64,000 nt of DNA, taken from the NCBI RefSeq assembly GCF_019145355.1, contig NZ_JAHSTY010000003.1:66933-130932 (forward strand). The letters run 5' to 3'. Every line of letters starts with the position of its first letter. Position 1 is the first letter of the stretch. A model generated the notes under the pieces. It was not told the origin of the DNA. It did not search any database and saw only the letters and a list, made by a program, of their open reading frames with translations. Made by a program: the position numbers and the translations under genes. This stretch comes from Pseudomonas azadiae. Lineage in GTDB: Bacteria; Pseudomonadota; Gammaproteobacteria; Pseudomonadales; Pseudomonadaceae. Shown one piece after another: positions 54,245-63,644 of this stretch.

Positions 54245-55620
54245 ACCAACCTCCCAACCGGCGCATCCTGCTGATCGACGACACGCCTTCGATCCATGAT
54301 GATTTTCGCAAGATCCTGATGCCGCCCGTTGAAGCGAACCAGCTCCTGAATGACATGGAATCGGCGCTGTTCGGCGACACGACCAAGGCCCAGGCACAGG
54401 TTTTCGAGCTGCACTCGGCCTATGGCGGCGAAGAAGGCCTTGGCCTGCTAACCACGGCCATGACGCAACAACGTCCCTACGCGTTGGCCTTTGTCGACAT
54501 GCGCATGCCCCAGGGCTGGGACGGCGCCCGGACCATCGAAGAGCTGTGGAAAGTCGACCACGACCTGCAAGTGGTGGTGTGCACTGCGTACTCGGACTAT
54601 GCCTGGGAAGACCTGCTCGAACGCCTGCACGGCCATGATCGCCTGCTGATCCTGAAAAAACCCTTCGACAATATTGAAGTCCAGCAAATGGCCAACACCC
54701 TGGCCAACAAATGGGACATGGCCCGCCGCGCTTCGCTGCAAACCACCCACCTGGCGCAACTGGTGGAACAACGCACGCAAGCGCTGCAACTGGAAATCGA
54801 CGAGCGCAAGCACCTGGAAAGCCAACTGGTGCAGTCTGAAAAGCTTGCGTCGCTGGGGCAACTCGCGGCGGGCGTCGCCCATGAGATCAACAACCCGGTG
54901 GGCTTCATTTCTTCCAACCTCAGCACCCTGGACGGCTACTTCAAGCAGTTGCAACAGATACTGCAAGCCTACCAAGGCGCCGAGCCGCTGATTGCGGCGC
55001 CGGAGCAGCGCGACCAACTCAAGGCGCTGCGTACCAGCCTTGAGCTGGATTTCCTCACGGAAGACATTCCGATCCTGATCAGAGAATCCAAGGAAGGCAT
55101 TGGTCGGGTGGTGCAGATCGTCAAGGACCTGAAGAACTTCTCACGGGTGGACAACGACCAGACCTGGCAGTTTGCGAACTTGCAACAGGGCATCGACTCG
55201 ACGCTGAACATCGTCGCCAGCGAGCTCAAGTACAAGGCCGATGTCGTCAAGCACTACCAACCACTGCCGGACATCGAATGCCTCGCCTCACAGCTCAACC
55301 AGGTGGTGATGAACCTGGTGATCAACGCGGCGCAAGCCATGGGCCCGGAGCGCGGCACCATTACCATCAGCAACGGCGTGGAAGGCCAGAACATCTGGCT
55401 GGAAGTGGCGGACAACGGCTGCGGCATCGCCCCTGAAGCACTGCAGAAAATCTTCGACCCGTTCTTCACCACCAAACCGGTGGGCGAAGGCACGGGGCTG
55501 GGGCTGTCGCTGTCCTACGGCATCGTCAAGAAACATGGCGGCACGATCGCCGTCAGCAGCGAACCGGGCAAGGGCACGACGTTTCGGGTGGTGTTGCCGA
55601 TTCGGCAGACGGCGGTGTAG
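54241..55620 (+). CDS. Receiver-histidine kinase hybrid
   Basis: The 459-residue soluble protein has an N-terminal receiver (8-155) with the phosphoacceptor Asp in LAFVDMRMPQG near 86. A coiled coil and HisKA follow, with VAHEINNPVGFI near 215, then an HATPase with NLVINAAQAM, DNGCGI and GTGLGLSL. The order is receiver first, then kinase. With no DNA-binding domain in either kinase, outputs could be the divergent YN-GYP regulator. Confidence 0.9.
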   Translation: MNQPPNRRILLIDDTPSIHDDFRKILMPPVEANQLLNDMESALFGDTTKAQAQVFELHSAYGGEEGLGLLTTAMTQQRPYALAFVDMRMPQGWDGARTIEELWKVDHDLQVVVCTAYSDYAWEDLLERLHGHDRLLILKKPFDNIEVQQMANTLANKWDMARRASLQTTHLAQLVEQRTQALQLEIDERKHLESQLVQSEKLASLGQLAAGVAHEINNPVGFISSNLSTLDGYFKQLQQILQAYQGAEPLIAAPEQRDQLKALRTSLELDFLTEDIPILIRESKEGIGRVVQIVKDLKNFSRVDNDQTWQFANLQQGIDSTLNIVASELKYKADVVKHYQPLPDIECLASQLNQVVMNLVINAAQAMGPERGTITISNGVEGQNIWLEVADNGCGIAPEALQKIFDPFFTTKPVGEGTGLGLSLSYGIVKKHGGTIAVSSEPGKGTTFRVVLPIRQTAV

Positions 55621-55640
55621 GACACGCCGCCGGATTGTGC

Positions 55641-55913
55641 TCACTCCTCGACTTTTTTCGGACTCGCCCCAAACGAAGCAAACCGTTTGTTGAACCCGGC
55701 GATGCGGCCTTCGGCCTGGGTCTTGCGCTGCTGGCCGGTGTAGACCGGATGCGAAGCGCTGGACACATCCAGGGGAATATAAGGGTAGGTGTTGCCGTCA
55801 CTGTGCGTGTGGGTGCGATCGCTGTCGGCGGTGGAGCCGATCAGGAAGAACACGTCGGCAGCGGTGTCGTGGAACAGCACGGTACGGTAGTCGGGGTGGA
55901 TACCAGCTTTCAT
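55641..55913 (-). CDS. rpmE2: Type B ribosomal protein L31, zinc-free
   Basis: The protein has 90 residues. Type B L31 (C-minus) lacks the zinc-binding cysteines of RpmE and replaces it under zinc starvation; no cysteine is present here. A GGAGG Shine-Dalgarno lies 4 bases before the ATG. The Zur-type box upstream supports this role. Confidence 0.95.
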   Translation of the reverse strand: MKAGIHPDYRTVLFHDTAADVFFLIGSTADSDRTHTHSDGNTYPYIPLDVSSASHPVYTGQQRKTQAEGRIAGFNKRFASFGASPKKVEE

Positions 55914-55946
55914 AAGGCCTCCGGGGCGTCTGGGTGCATTTTATGG

Positions 55947-55959
55947 GTTATACAGTAAC
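55947..55959 (-). promoter_or_regulatory. Probable Zur box of rpmE2
   Basis: The minus strand reads ATGTTACTGTATAAC, with the dyad GTTA-N5-TAAC, and fits the Zur core ATGTTA-N3-TATAAC. The TATAAC also serves as a -10, with TTGGCT 18 bases upstream. The site is 34-46 bases before the rpmE2 start. Confidence 0.72.
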
Positions 55960-56013
55960 ATAAATCATGCAGCCAAACGAGAACCGATTGCAATAAGCAT
56001 AGAGCGCGTGGGC

Positions 56014-57339
56014 CTATGCAGCTTCTTGGAAATCCATCTCCGGTGGCTGCTGCGAGAAGCCACGGGTGAGCACGCCCAGGTAAACCAGGCCGATGGCCAG
56101 CCAACCCAGACCGAGATACATGGCCAGGTGATCGAGGCTGATCATCAGCCACAAGTCCGCCAGCAGACCGACGGCCGGGAATATCAAGAACAGGATCAAC
56201 TCACGCACACCGCGTTGCTTGGCGCCGATCCAGTAGTGAAAGATCACCGACAGGTTCACCAGGCTGAACGCCAGGAACGCACCGAAGTTGATGAACGACG
56301 TGGACGTGGTCACATCCAGCTTCAATGCCAGCAGCGCCACCACCGCGCACAACAGGATGCTGTTGACCGGCGTGCCGAAGCGCGCATGCAAAGTGCCGAA
56401 GAACGACTTGGGTAACACGCCGTCGCGGCCCATGGCGAACAACAGGCGCGAACCACTGGCCTGGGCAGAGAGCCCCGATGCGAACTGACCGACGATCAGG
56501 CCGATCAGAAAGACCGACACAAACAAGTCGCCACCGATGTTGCGCGCGATTTCATACGCCGCCGAATCCACGTTAGTGAACTCAAACGACGGATGCGCGA
56601 CCTGCACAAAGTAGGACACCGCCACGAAGATCAGCCCGCCGATGAGGGTAATCAACATGATCGCCCGGGGGATAGTGCGGCGCGGGTCGCGGGTTTCTTC
56701 GGTGAGGGTGCTGACCGCGTCAAAGCCCAGGAACGAGTAGCAGGCGATGGCCGCGCCGCTCATGATCAATGGCATTTGCATCTGGCCGTTGAAGAACGGG
56801 GTGAGGGTCCACAGTGGCTTGCTCGGATCGCCGCCGATGTAATGGATGCACAGCGCCACGAAGGCGATCAATACCAGGAACTGCACCAGCATCAGCAAGG
56901 CATTGATGCCATTGGCCAGCTTGAGGCCAACGATATTGATGGCGCTGGTGACGCCGATGAACGCCAACACCCAGACCCACTGCGGCACCGTCGGAAACGC
57001 GGAATTAAGGTACGCCGCACCGATCAGCCAGATGGCCATGGGCAGGAACAGGTAATCGAGCAACACCGCCCAGCCGGCAATAAACCCCAGCTTGGGGCTG
57101 ATGGCCTTGCGCACGTAGGTGTAGGCGGAACCGGCCACCGGAAAGGCCGAGGCCATGCGCCCGTAACTCATGGCGGTGAAGAACATCGCCACCAGCGCCG
57201 CCAGGTAAGCGGCGGGCACCATGCCCGAAGTGGATTGCGCCAGGATGCCGAAGGTGCCGAGCACAATGATCGGCGTCATATAGGCGATGCCAAACAGCAC
57301 CACCGACCCTAATGACAGGGTGCGTTGCAAACGAGCCAT
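56014..57339 (-). CDS. APC family amino acid/amine permease
   Basis: The 441-residue membrane protein has about 12 segments in the APC fold. The family signature SLGSVVLFGIAYMTPI is at the start, with GSAYTYVRKAI near 70 and FDAVSTLTEETRDPRRTIPRA near 210. It is close to the putrescine/ethanolamine-type (PuuP-like) importers, but the substrate is not determined. It lies downstream of the nitrilase gene, with a REPIN between, and a LuxR regulator is divergent. Confidence 0.88.
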   Translation of the reverse strand: MARLQRTLSLGSVVLFGIAYMTPIIVLGTFGILAQSTSGMVPAAYLAALVAMFFTAMSYGRMASAFPVAGSAYTYVRKAISPKLGFIAGWAVLLDYLFLPMAIWLIGAAYLNSAFPTVPQWVWVLAFIGVTSAINIVGLKLANGINALLMLVQFLVLIAFVALCIHYIGGDPSKPLWTLTPFFNGQMQMPLIMSGAAIACYSFLGFDAVSTLTEETRDPRRTIPRAIMLITLIGGLIFVAVSYFVQVAHPSFEFTNVDSAAYEIARNIGGDLFVSVFLIGLIVGQFASGLSAQASGSRLLFAMGRDGVLPKSFFGTLHARFGTPVNSILLCAVVALLALKLDVTTSTSFINFGAFLAFSLVNLSVIFHYWIGAKQRGVRELILFLIFPAVGLLADLWLMISLDHLAMYLGLGWLAIGLVYLGVLTRGFSQQPPEMDFQEAA

Positions 57340-57414
57340 GAGTGATTCTCCGCGCGATTATTAGATTTATGGCAGAACTGAAGTGGGTAAAGCGTCTGTC
57401 GTTGTTCTTATGTT

Positions 57415-57549
57415 CTGTAGTGAGCGGGCTTGCCCCGCGCCGGGTGGCGAAGCCGCCCCATCCCAGCCACTGTTTTTTACAGTTGGAACCGCGGTGCCTG
57501 GGTTTGGGGCGGCTTCGCCCCCCGGCGCGGGGCAAGCCCGCTCACTACA
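57415..57549. repeat. REPIN, long-palindrome class
   Basis: CTGTAGTGAGCGGGCTTGCCCCGCG and its complement (to 57549) enclose a second dyad GGCGAAGCCGCCCC / GGGGCGGCTTCGCC. It shares its class with the inner element at 48752-48900 and partly with 7473-7678. It separates the nitrilase and permease genes. Confidence 0.92.
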
Positions 57550-57565
57550 AAATCAGGGTTTGCAT

Positions 57566-58384
57566 TCATTCGGGGATCAGCAGCTCGCGTGTCCCATCGC
57601 TGCGCTCGATCACCTCACCCGGCAATTTCAAGCGCTGGTCGTCCAGATAGCGGTAGTCCTTGCGTGCCGCCGCCAGTTGGTCAAGATCGAGCTCAACCGT
57701 GAATTGCCCTTCCTCACGCCCGGCCTCGAACAGCAACGTGCCAAACGGGTCGACCAAGGCGCTGCCGCCCGCGAACAACAACCCGCCATCGCCCTCTTCC
57801 ACGCGGTTGACCATCAGCGCAAACACCTGGTTTTCCTGGGCGCGGGCCATGATCGCGGTGCGGTGTGTGGGGCCGTACGGGTCCATGTTGCCGTTGGTGA
57901 CGATCAGCAGTTCGGCGCCCAATTGCGCATTGGCGCGGGCGCTTTCCGGGAACTCGATGTCGTAGCAGATCAACAGGCCGACGCGTACACCATTCCAGAG
58001 ACAGGTGGCATAGCGATCGCCTGGGGTGAAGACCCCGCGATCAGAGGCCCACAGGTGGGTCTTGCGATAACGCAGGGCAATCCCTTCGGGCGTGATCAGC
58101 AAAGTGGTGTTGTAGAATTGCCCGCCGGCGCTTTCGGCCGTGCCGATCACCACCGCGATATTACGTGCGCGGGCGGCGTCGATCACGGCCTGTACGGTGG
58201 GCCCGTCCAGCGGCTCGGCGACGTCGGCGACAGTCTCGGCCGACGGGAAGCCCATCAAGTGGGTTTCCGGGAAGACGATCAGTTGCGTATCGGCCGCCGC
58301 GGCAGCGATCGCCGCCAAGGCCCGCTCAAGGTTGTAAGCTGTACCGTTATCACGGCCCGCCAACTGGGCAAATTCGACCTTCAT
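57566..58384 (-). CDS. Carbon-nitrogen hydrolase (nitrilase superfamily)
   Basis: The protein has 272 residues. The catalytic triad is readable: Glu in VFPETHLMG near 40, Lys in LRYRKTHLW near 109 and Cys in GLLICYDIEFPE near 145. It hydrolyses an amide or N-carbamoyl compound. Adjacent permease and regulator genes suggest that it acts on an imported nitrogen source; the substrate is not known. Confidence 0.9.
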   Translation of the reverse strand: MKVEFAQLAGRDNGTAYNLERALAAIAAAAADTQLIVFPETHLMGFPSAETVADVAEPLDGPTVQAVIDAARARNIAVVIGTAESAGGQFYNTTLLITPEGIALRYRKTHLWASDRGVFTPGDRYATCLWNGVRVGLLICYDIEFPESARANAQLGAELLIVTNGNMDPYGPTHRTAIMARAQENQVFALMVNRVEEGDGGLLFAGGSALVDPFGTLLFEAGREEGQFTVELDLDQLAAARKDYRYLDDQRLKLPGEVIERSDGTRELLIPE

Positions 58385-58477
58385 GGGTATTCCTTGTTCT
58401 GTGTACGTGCCGCAGTATGCGCAGGCGCAACCGGCCAGGGAATCACGCGGCGGGGGTAACCCGATAGGGGTAGATCA

Positions 58478-59242
58478 ATGACCATGTCGCTGCAAGACAT
58501 CGCCTGGCACCGTTCGGTGGGGCAAATGATAGACGCCCTGGACCAGCCCAACTTCTGGACCCAGCTTGTGCGCCTGCTGGACCAGTACGTGCCGTTCGAT
58601 AGCTGGGTGGTGTTGCTGTTCGGCAGCGAACACCGCCCGCTGGTATTCGCTGAGTGCCCAGGTGCCGACGGCGCGCCCGACCACCTGTTCCAGGACTACC
58701 TGAACGGCCTGTACCTGCTTGACCCCTTCTACATCGCCAGCCGCGAACACACGCGTACCGGGCTGTTTCGCCTGGCCGAAGTGGCGCCGGAGCACTTCGA
58801 ACTCACCGAGTACTACCAGCGCTATTTCCGCCTGAACGTGGTGGCCGATGAAATCCAGTTCAATTGCCACCTGCCGGATGCGCGTACATTGTGCCTGTCG
58901 CTGGGCTCCCGGCAGCGTTTCGACCCGGCGCAAATTGCCCTGCTGTCGCTAATCCAGCCCTGGGTACTGGGCCTGCTGCGCCAGCGCCTGCCCTATGAAC
59001 TGAACCAGGTCAGCGCCCTGCAGCCGCCGATCCAGAATGATGACTGGGGCGCGCAACTCACCGCCCGCGAGCTGGATGTGGGTCGCTTGATGCTCAGCGG
59101 CTGCTCCAGCAAGGAAATCGCGCGTAAGCTGGAAATCTCTGTGGAAACCGTGAAAGTCCATAAGAAACACATGTACAGCAAGCTAGGGATCAAATCCCAG
59201 TCAGAGCTGTTCTCGATCTTTCTACAGGCGCAAACCGCCTAG
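58478..59242 (+). CDS. LuxR-family transcriptional regulator
   Basis: The protein has 254 residues. The C-terminal LuxR HTH is LTARELDVGRLMLSGCSSKEIARKLE, then VETVKVHKKHMY, at about 190-250. The N-terminal 170 residues lack a receiver domain; they could sense a small molecule, but the autoinducer-binding pattern is not evident. An ATG two codons later is an alternative start. It is divergent from the nitrilase gene and probably regulates it and the permease. Confidence 0.88.
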   Translation: MTMSLQDIAWHRSVGQMIDALDQPNFWTQLVRLLDQYVPFDSWVVLLFGSEHRPLVFAECPGADGAPDHLFQDYLNGLYLLDPFYIASREHTRTGLFRLAEVAPEHFELTEYYQRYFRLNVVADEIQFNCHLPDARTLCLSLGSRQRFDPAQIALLSLIQPWVLGLLRQRLPYELNQVSALQPPIQNDDWGAQLTARELDVGRLMLSGCSSKEIARKLEISVETVKVHKKHMYSKLGIKSQSELFSIFLQAQTA

Positions 59243-59270
59243 CCGATGAGTCCGAACCCAGGAACCCCAT

Positions 59271-60890
59271 ATGAGCCTGTCGTTACTGAGCCGTTACGCC
59301 TTCTTTGCCGTGTGCGTCATCTTCACCCTCGCCAGCCTTCCCTTTATCGAACATGAATGGCTCTGGCCCTTCACCCTGATCACCGGCGTACTGAGCCTGA
59401 TCGGCATTTTCGACCTGCTGCAAAGCCCTCATGCGGTGCGCCGCAACTACCCGATCCTGGGCAATATCCGCTACCTGGTCGAAGCCATCCGCCCGGAAAT
59501 CCGCCAGTACCTGCTGGAGTCCGACAGCGACGCCCTGCCCTTCTCCAGAGCCCAGCGCTCGCTGGTCTATTCGCGCGCCAAGAATGAAACCGCCGACAAA
59601 CCCTTCGGCACCCTGATCGACGTGTACCAGTCGGGCTTCGAATTTATCGGCCACTCCATGCGCCCCGCGCCGCTCAGCGACCCGAGCGCCTTTCGCGTAA
59701 TGGTCGGCGGCCCGCAGTGCACCCAGCCGTATTCGGCGTCGGTGTTCAACATCTCGGCGATGAGCTTCGGCTCGCTGAGCGCCAACGCGATTCGCGCGTT
59801 GAACCAGGGCGCCAAGCTGGGCAATTTCGCCCATGACACCGGTGAAGGCAGCATCAGCCCCTACCACCGCGAGAACGGCGGCGACCTGACCTGGGAGCTG
59901 GGCAGCGGCTACTTCGGCTGCCGCACCAGCGACGGCCGTTTCGACCCGGAACGCTTCGCCGTGCAAGCGCGGGACCCGCAGGTGCGCATGATCGAAATCA
60001 AGATGAGCCAGGGCGCCAAACCCGGCCATGGCGGGATCCTGCCCAAGCACAAGGTCACCCGGGAAATCGCCGACACCCGCGGCATCATGATGGGCGAGGA
60101 CTGCATCTCGCCCTCGCGCCACAGTGCGTTTTCCACCCCGCTTGAGCTGATGCAGTTCATCGCGCAACTGCGCGAACTGTCCGGCGGCAAACCGGTGGGT
60201 TTCAAGTTCTGTCTGGGCCACCCGTGGGAGTTCATGGGCATCGCCAAGGCCATGCTCGAAACCGGCGTCCTCCCGGATTTTATCGTGGTCGACGGCAAGG
60301 AAGGCGGCACCGGCGCCGCCCCCGTGGAGTTCACCGACCATATCGGCGTGCCGCTGCGCGAAGGGCTGCTGTTCGTGCACAACACCCTGGTGGGGCTGAA
60401 CCTGCGTGACAAAATCAAACTCGGCGCCAGCGGCAAGATCGTCAGCGCGTTCGACATCGCCAGCGTCCTGGCCATCGGCGCTGACTGGGCCAACTCGGCG
60501 CGTGGCTTCATGTTTGCCATCGGCTGCATCCAGTCGCAAAGTTGCCACACCAACAAGTGCCCGACCGGCGTCGCCACCCAGGACCCGTTGCGCCAGCGCG
60601 CCCTGGTAGTGCCGGACAAGGCCCAGCGCGTGTTCAACTTCCACCGCAACACCCTCAAGGCGTTGGCGGAAATGCTCGCCGCTGCCGGTCTCGATCATCC
60701 GTCACAACTGTCGGCCAAGCATTTGGTGCGGCGTATGTCGGCGAGCGAGATCAAGCTGTTTTCGCAGTTGCACGTGTTCCTCAAGCCCGGTGAGCTGCTC
60801 ACCGGGGAAGTAAACGGCCAGTTTTATTCACGGATGTGGCAGATGGCGCGGGCGGACAGTTTCGAGCCCCACGAAGTGGTCGCCGCCTGA
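59271..60890 (+). CDS. FMN-binding glutamate synthase-family protein
   Basis: The protein has 539 residues. Two membrane helices lie at about 8-45. The FMN-binding beta/alpha barrel of glutamate synthase follows (residues 140-480: MSFGSLSANAIRALNQGA, and GGTGAAPVEF), and a 3Fe-4S motif GCIQSQSCHTNKCPTGVATQ is near 425. It lacks the GltB amidotransferase domain. Membrane anchoring suggests a quinone-linked oxidoreductase. The substrate is unknown. It follows the LuxR gene by 28 bp. Confidence 0.87.
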   Translation: MSLSLLSRYAFFAVCVIFTLASLPFIEHEWLWPFTLITGVLSLIGIFDLLQSPHAVRRNYPILGNIRYLVEAIRPEIRQYLLESDSDALPFSRAQRSLVYSRAKNETADKPFGTLIDVYQSGFEFIGHSMRPAPLSDPSAFRVMVGGPQCTQPYSASVFNISAMSFGSLSANAIRALNQGAKLGNFAHDTGEGSISPYHRENGGDLTWELGSGYFGCRTSDGRFDPERFAVQARDPQVRMIEIKMSQGAKPGHGGILPKHKVTREIADTRGIMMGEDCISPSRHSAFSTPLELMQFIAQLRELSGGKPVGFKFCLGHPWEFMGIAKAMLETGVLPDFIVVDGKEGGTGAAPVEFTDHIGVPLREGLLFVHNTLVGLNLRDKIKLGASGKIVSAFDIASVLAIGADWANSARGFMFAIGCIQSQSCHTNKCPTGVATQDPLRQRALVVPDKAQRVFNFHRNTLKALAEMLAAAGLDHPSQLSAKHLVRRMSASEIKLFSQLHVFLKPGELLTGEVNGQFYSRMWQMARADSFEPHEVVAA

Positions 60891-61063
60891 CATCCCCTCA
60901 CTCAGCCTGCCGGCTCCGGGCAGGCTGTCGAGACATTCAGTAATACCCAGCCTTTGCATTTGCTTACAAATACCGCCAACCTGCGCCCGCCCGACGTGCG
61001 GCGCACGGCCACCGCTGCGCACGCTTGTCATGACCCATCCCATCTGTACAAGAGCCCGCTGCC

Positions 61064-62176
61064 ATGCTGAACGGACGCGACCCGCGCATCGATTTTTTTC
61101 GGGGCCTGGCGTTGATCTTCATATTCTGGGATCACGTCCCTCACAACCCCCTCGGCCAGATCACCTTGCGCAATTTTGGTTTCAGCGATGCGGCGGAGGT
61201 GTTTGTGTTCCTTGCCGGTTTTGCATCGGTGATGGCCTACAGCAAAGTGCTGCAACGCGAAGGCTACTGGATGGCTTGCCTGAAGATCCTGCGGCGTACC
61301 TGGGTGCTGTATGTGGTGCACATCTTTTTGCTGGCACTGCTGATGGGCATCGTGTTCTTCGCCAACAGCCATGTAGAAACGCGCGACCTGGTGCAAGAGA
61401 TGGGCATGACCCATTTCATCACGCATCCGCAGCAAGCCCTGCTCGATGAATTGCTGCTGCGCTTCAAGCCCAACCTGATGGACCCGTTACCGCTGTACAT
61501 CGTCTTGCTGGCCAGCCTGGCGCTGGTGTTGCCGTTGATGCTGCGCAAACCCTGGATGGTGGTGGCGGTGTCATTGACGGTGTACCTGCTCGCGCCCTGG
61601 ATGGGCTGGAACCTGCGGGCAATCGAGGATGGCGTGTGGTACTTCAACCCGGTGACCTGGCAATTGCTGTTTGTGCTGGGCGGCATGGCGGCCATTCAAA
61701 GCCAGGCGCCCAAGCCTGTGCAGCCGCCCTCTTTGTGGCGGCAACCGCTGTTTGTGACGGCGGCGGCGTACGTGCTGGTGGCTGGAGCCATCACCCTGTC
61801 CTGGCGCTGGCCTCATGTGCATGACGCGCTGATGCCGGCGCTGATCAGCGACCTGATCTACCCGATCAGCAAGACCGACCTGTCGCCGGTACGCCTGCTG
61901 CATTTCCTCGCGTTGGCCTATGTCACCGCCAAGCTTTTGCCCACGGCCGGCTGGACGCAAAACCCGGTGGCCGCGCAGGTGTGCCGCATGGGGCGGTTTT
62001 CTCTGGAAATCTTTTGCCTGGGCGTGGTACTTGCGCCGCTGGCGGACATGCTCAACGCCATGGCGGGCGATGCGTTGGCCATGCAACTGTTGACTGCGTG
62101 GGTGGGGGTGCTGTTGATGGCGGCGCTTGGCGCCTGGCTGGAACTGAACAAGCGCCTGAACCAACGCGCTACCTGA
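61064..62176 (+). CDS. OpgC-domain membrane protein
   Basis: This 370-residue membrane protein with about 10 segments begins RDPRIDFFRGLALIFIFWDHVP, the OpgC signature. OpgC succinylates periplasmic glucans, but opgG/opgH are not nearby and the family includes other acyltransferases. The ATG at 61064 is not preceded by a strong Shine-Dalgarno. The convergent permease gene follows 21 bp later. Confidence 0.85.
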   Translation: MLNGRDPRIDFFRGLALIFIFWDHVPHNPLGQITLRNFGFSDAAEVFVFLAGFASVMAYSKVLQREGYWMACLKILRRTWVLYVVHIFLLALLMGIVFFANSHVETRDLVQEMGMTHFITHPQQALLDELLLRFKPNLMDPLPLYIVLLASLALVLPLMLRKPWMVVAVSLTVYLLAPWMGWNLRAIEDGVWYFNPVTWQLLFVLGGMAAIQSQAPKPVQPPSLWRQPLFVTAAAYVLVAGAITLSWRWPHVHDALMPALISDLIYPISKTDLSPVRLLHFLALAYVTAKLLPTAGWTQNPVAAQVCRMGRFSLEIFCLGVVLAPLADMLNAMAGDALAMQLLTAWVGVLLMAALGAWLELNKRLNQRAT

Positions 62177-62197
62177 GTAGCGCGTGGAACGGGTCGG

Positions 62198-63619
62198 TCA
62201 ACGACTGGCTTGCGGGGCAACGCGCCCGGCGTTGGTAGGTTGCAGCTTGAAGGTATAGAACAGCACCGTCAGCAAGATCAGGAAAGCGGGCCCGACATAC
62301 AGCGCCACGCGGGTGTCGGGGAAGTACGCCATCAGGCCGACCACCAGCACCAGGAATGCCAGCGCCAGGTACGAGCTGACCGGGAACAGCCACATGCGGT
62401 ACTTGAGGCCGGCGCGCTCGGCGGGGCTCAGGCCGTTGCGGAACTTGAGCTGGGCCAGCAGGATCATTACCCAGGTCCAGATCGCGCCGAAGGTGGCAAT
62501 CGAGGTCACCCAGACGAAGACTTTTTCCGGCACCAGGTAATTGAGCAATACGCCTAGCAACAAGGCGAAGATCGATAACAGCAGTGCCTTGCGCGGTACG
62601 CCGTTGCTTGAGGTGGTGCCGAAAGCGGTCGGCGCCTGGCCGTTCTGCGCCAGGCTGTAGAGCATGCGCCCGGTGCTGAAGATGCCGCCGTTGCACGACG
62701 ACAACGCGGCGGTGATCACCACGAAGTTGATGATGCCCGCGGCGGTCTTGATGCCGAGGCGCTCGAAGGTCATCACGAACGGGCTGCCCTGGGTGCCGAT
62801 TTCGTTCCACGGGTAGATCGACAGGATCACGAACAGCGCACCGACGTAGAACAACAGGATGCGCCAGAACACCGAGCCGATCGCGCGGGGAATGGTCTTC
62901 TGCGGGTTGCGTGCTTCACCGGCGGTAAGGCCGATCATCTCCACGCCGAGGTAGGCGAACATCACCATTTGCAGGGACATCAGCACGCCCTGCACGCCGT
63001 TGGGCATGAAGCCGCCGTGGGCCCACAGGTTGGAAATGCCCAGCGCCACGCCGTCGTTGCCGAAACCAAAGGCGATGATGCCGACGCCACCGATGACCAT
63101 CGCAATAATGGTGACGATCTTGATCAGGGCAAACCAGAACTCGAACTCACCGAAGGCCTTCACCGCGATCAGGTTGATGCTGCCCATGCTGATCAGCGCC
63201 GCCAGGGCCCAGATCCAGCGCGGCGTATCCGGAAACCAGACGCCCATGTACACGGCCACGGCGGTGATTTCGGCAACGCAGGTCACCAGCCACAGGAACC
63301 AGTAGTTCCAGCCGGTGAGAAAGCCTGCCAATGGGCCGAGATAATCTTGCGCATAACGACTGAACGAGCCGGCAACCGGATTGTGCACGGCCATTTCACC
63401 GAGGGCGCGCATGATCACCAGGATCGCCAGGCCGCCGATGATATAAGACAGCATGATCGCCGGGCCGGCCATTTCGATGGCTTTGGCCGAGCCGAGAAAC
63501 AGGCCGACACCGATACAGGCGCCGAGCGCCATCAAGCGGATATGCCGCTCACCGAGTTCGCGTTTGAGCGGGCCGCCTTGAGCGGTCTCGCCATGGGGCA
63601 GTGGGTTGCCGACTGGCAT
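62198..63619 (-). CDS. Amino acid permease (AAT/APC family)
   Basis: The protein has 473 residues and about 12 membrane segments. LMALGACIGVGLFLGSAKAIEMAGPA near 29-54 and MRALGEMAVHNPVAGSFSRYA near 70-90 mark it as an AAT permease of the AroP/HutT/CycA/ProY group. The substrate is not determined. The ATG at 63619 is preceded by GAGG 10 bases upstream. A candidate Hfq/Crc site lies just upstream of it. Confidence 0.92.
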   Translation of the reverse strand: MPVGNPLPHGETAQGGPLKRELGERHIRLMALGACIGVGLFLGSAKAIEMAGPAIMLSYIIGGLAILVIMRALGEMAVHNPVAGSFSRYAQDYLGPLAGFLTGWNYWFLWLVTCVAEITAVAVYMGVWFPDTPRWIWALAALISMGSINLIAVKAFGEFEFWFALIKIVTIIAMVIGGVGIIAFGFGNDGVALGISNLWAHGGFMPNGVQGVLMSLQMVMFAYLGVEMIGLTAGEARNPQKTIPRAIGSVFWRILLFYVGALFVILSIYPWNEIGTQGSPFVMTFERLGIKTAAGIINFVVITAALSSCNGGIFSTGRMLYSLAQNGQAPTAFGTTSSNGVPRKALLLSIFALLLGVLLNYLVPEKVFVWVTSIATFGAIWTWVMILLAQLKFRNGLSPAERAGLKYRMWLFPVSSYLALAFLVLVVGLMAYFPDTRVALYVGPAFLILLTVLFYTFKLQPTNAGRVAPQASR

Positions 63620-63636
63620 AGGGGTACGACCTCATT

Positions 63637-63644
63637 TTGTTATT
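63637..63644 (-). promoter_or_regulatory. Candidate Hfq/Crc site before the permease
   Basis: On the minus strand AATAACAA matches AAnAAnAA and lies directly before the GAGG ribosome-binding site. It would allow catabolite repression of an amino acid transporter. Confidence 0.55.

Noticed and set aside
58478..59242. Quorum-sensing receptor
   Set aside because: The N-terminal domain does not show a clear autoinducer-binding pattern, and no luxI-type gene is nearby.
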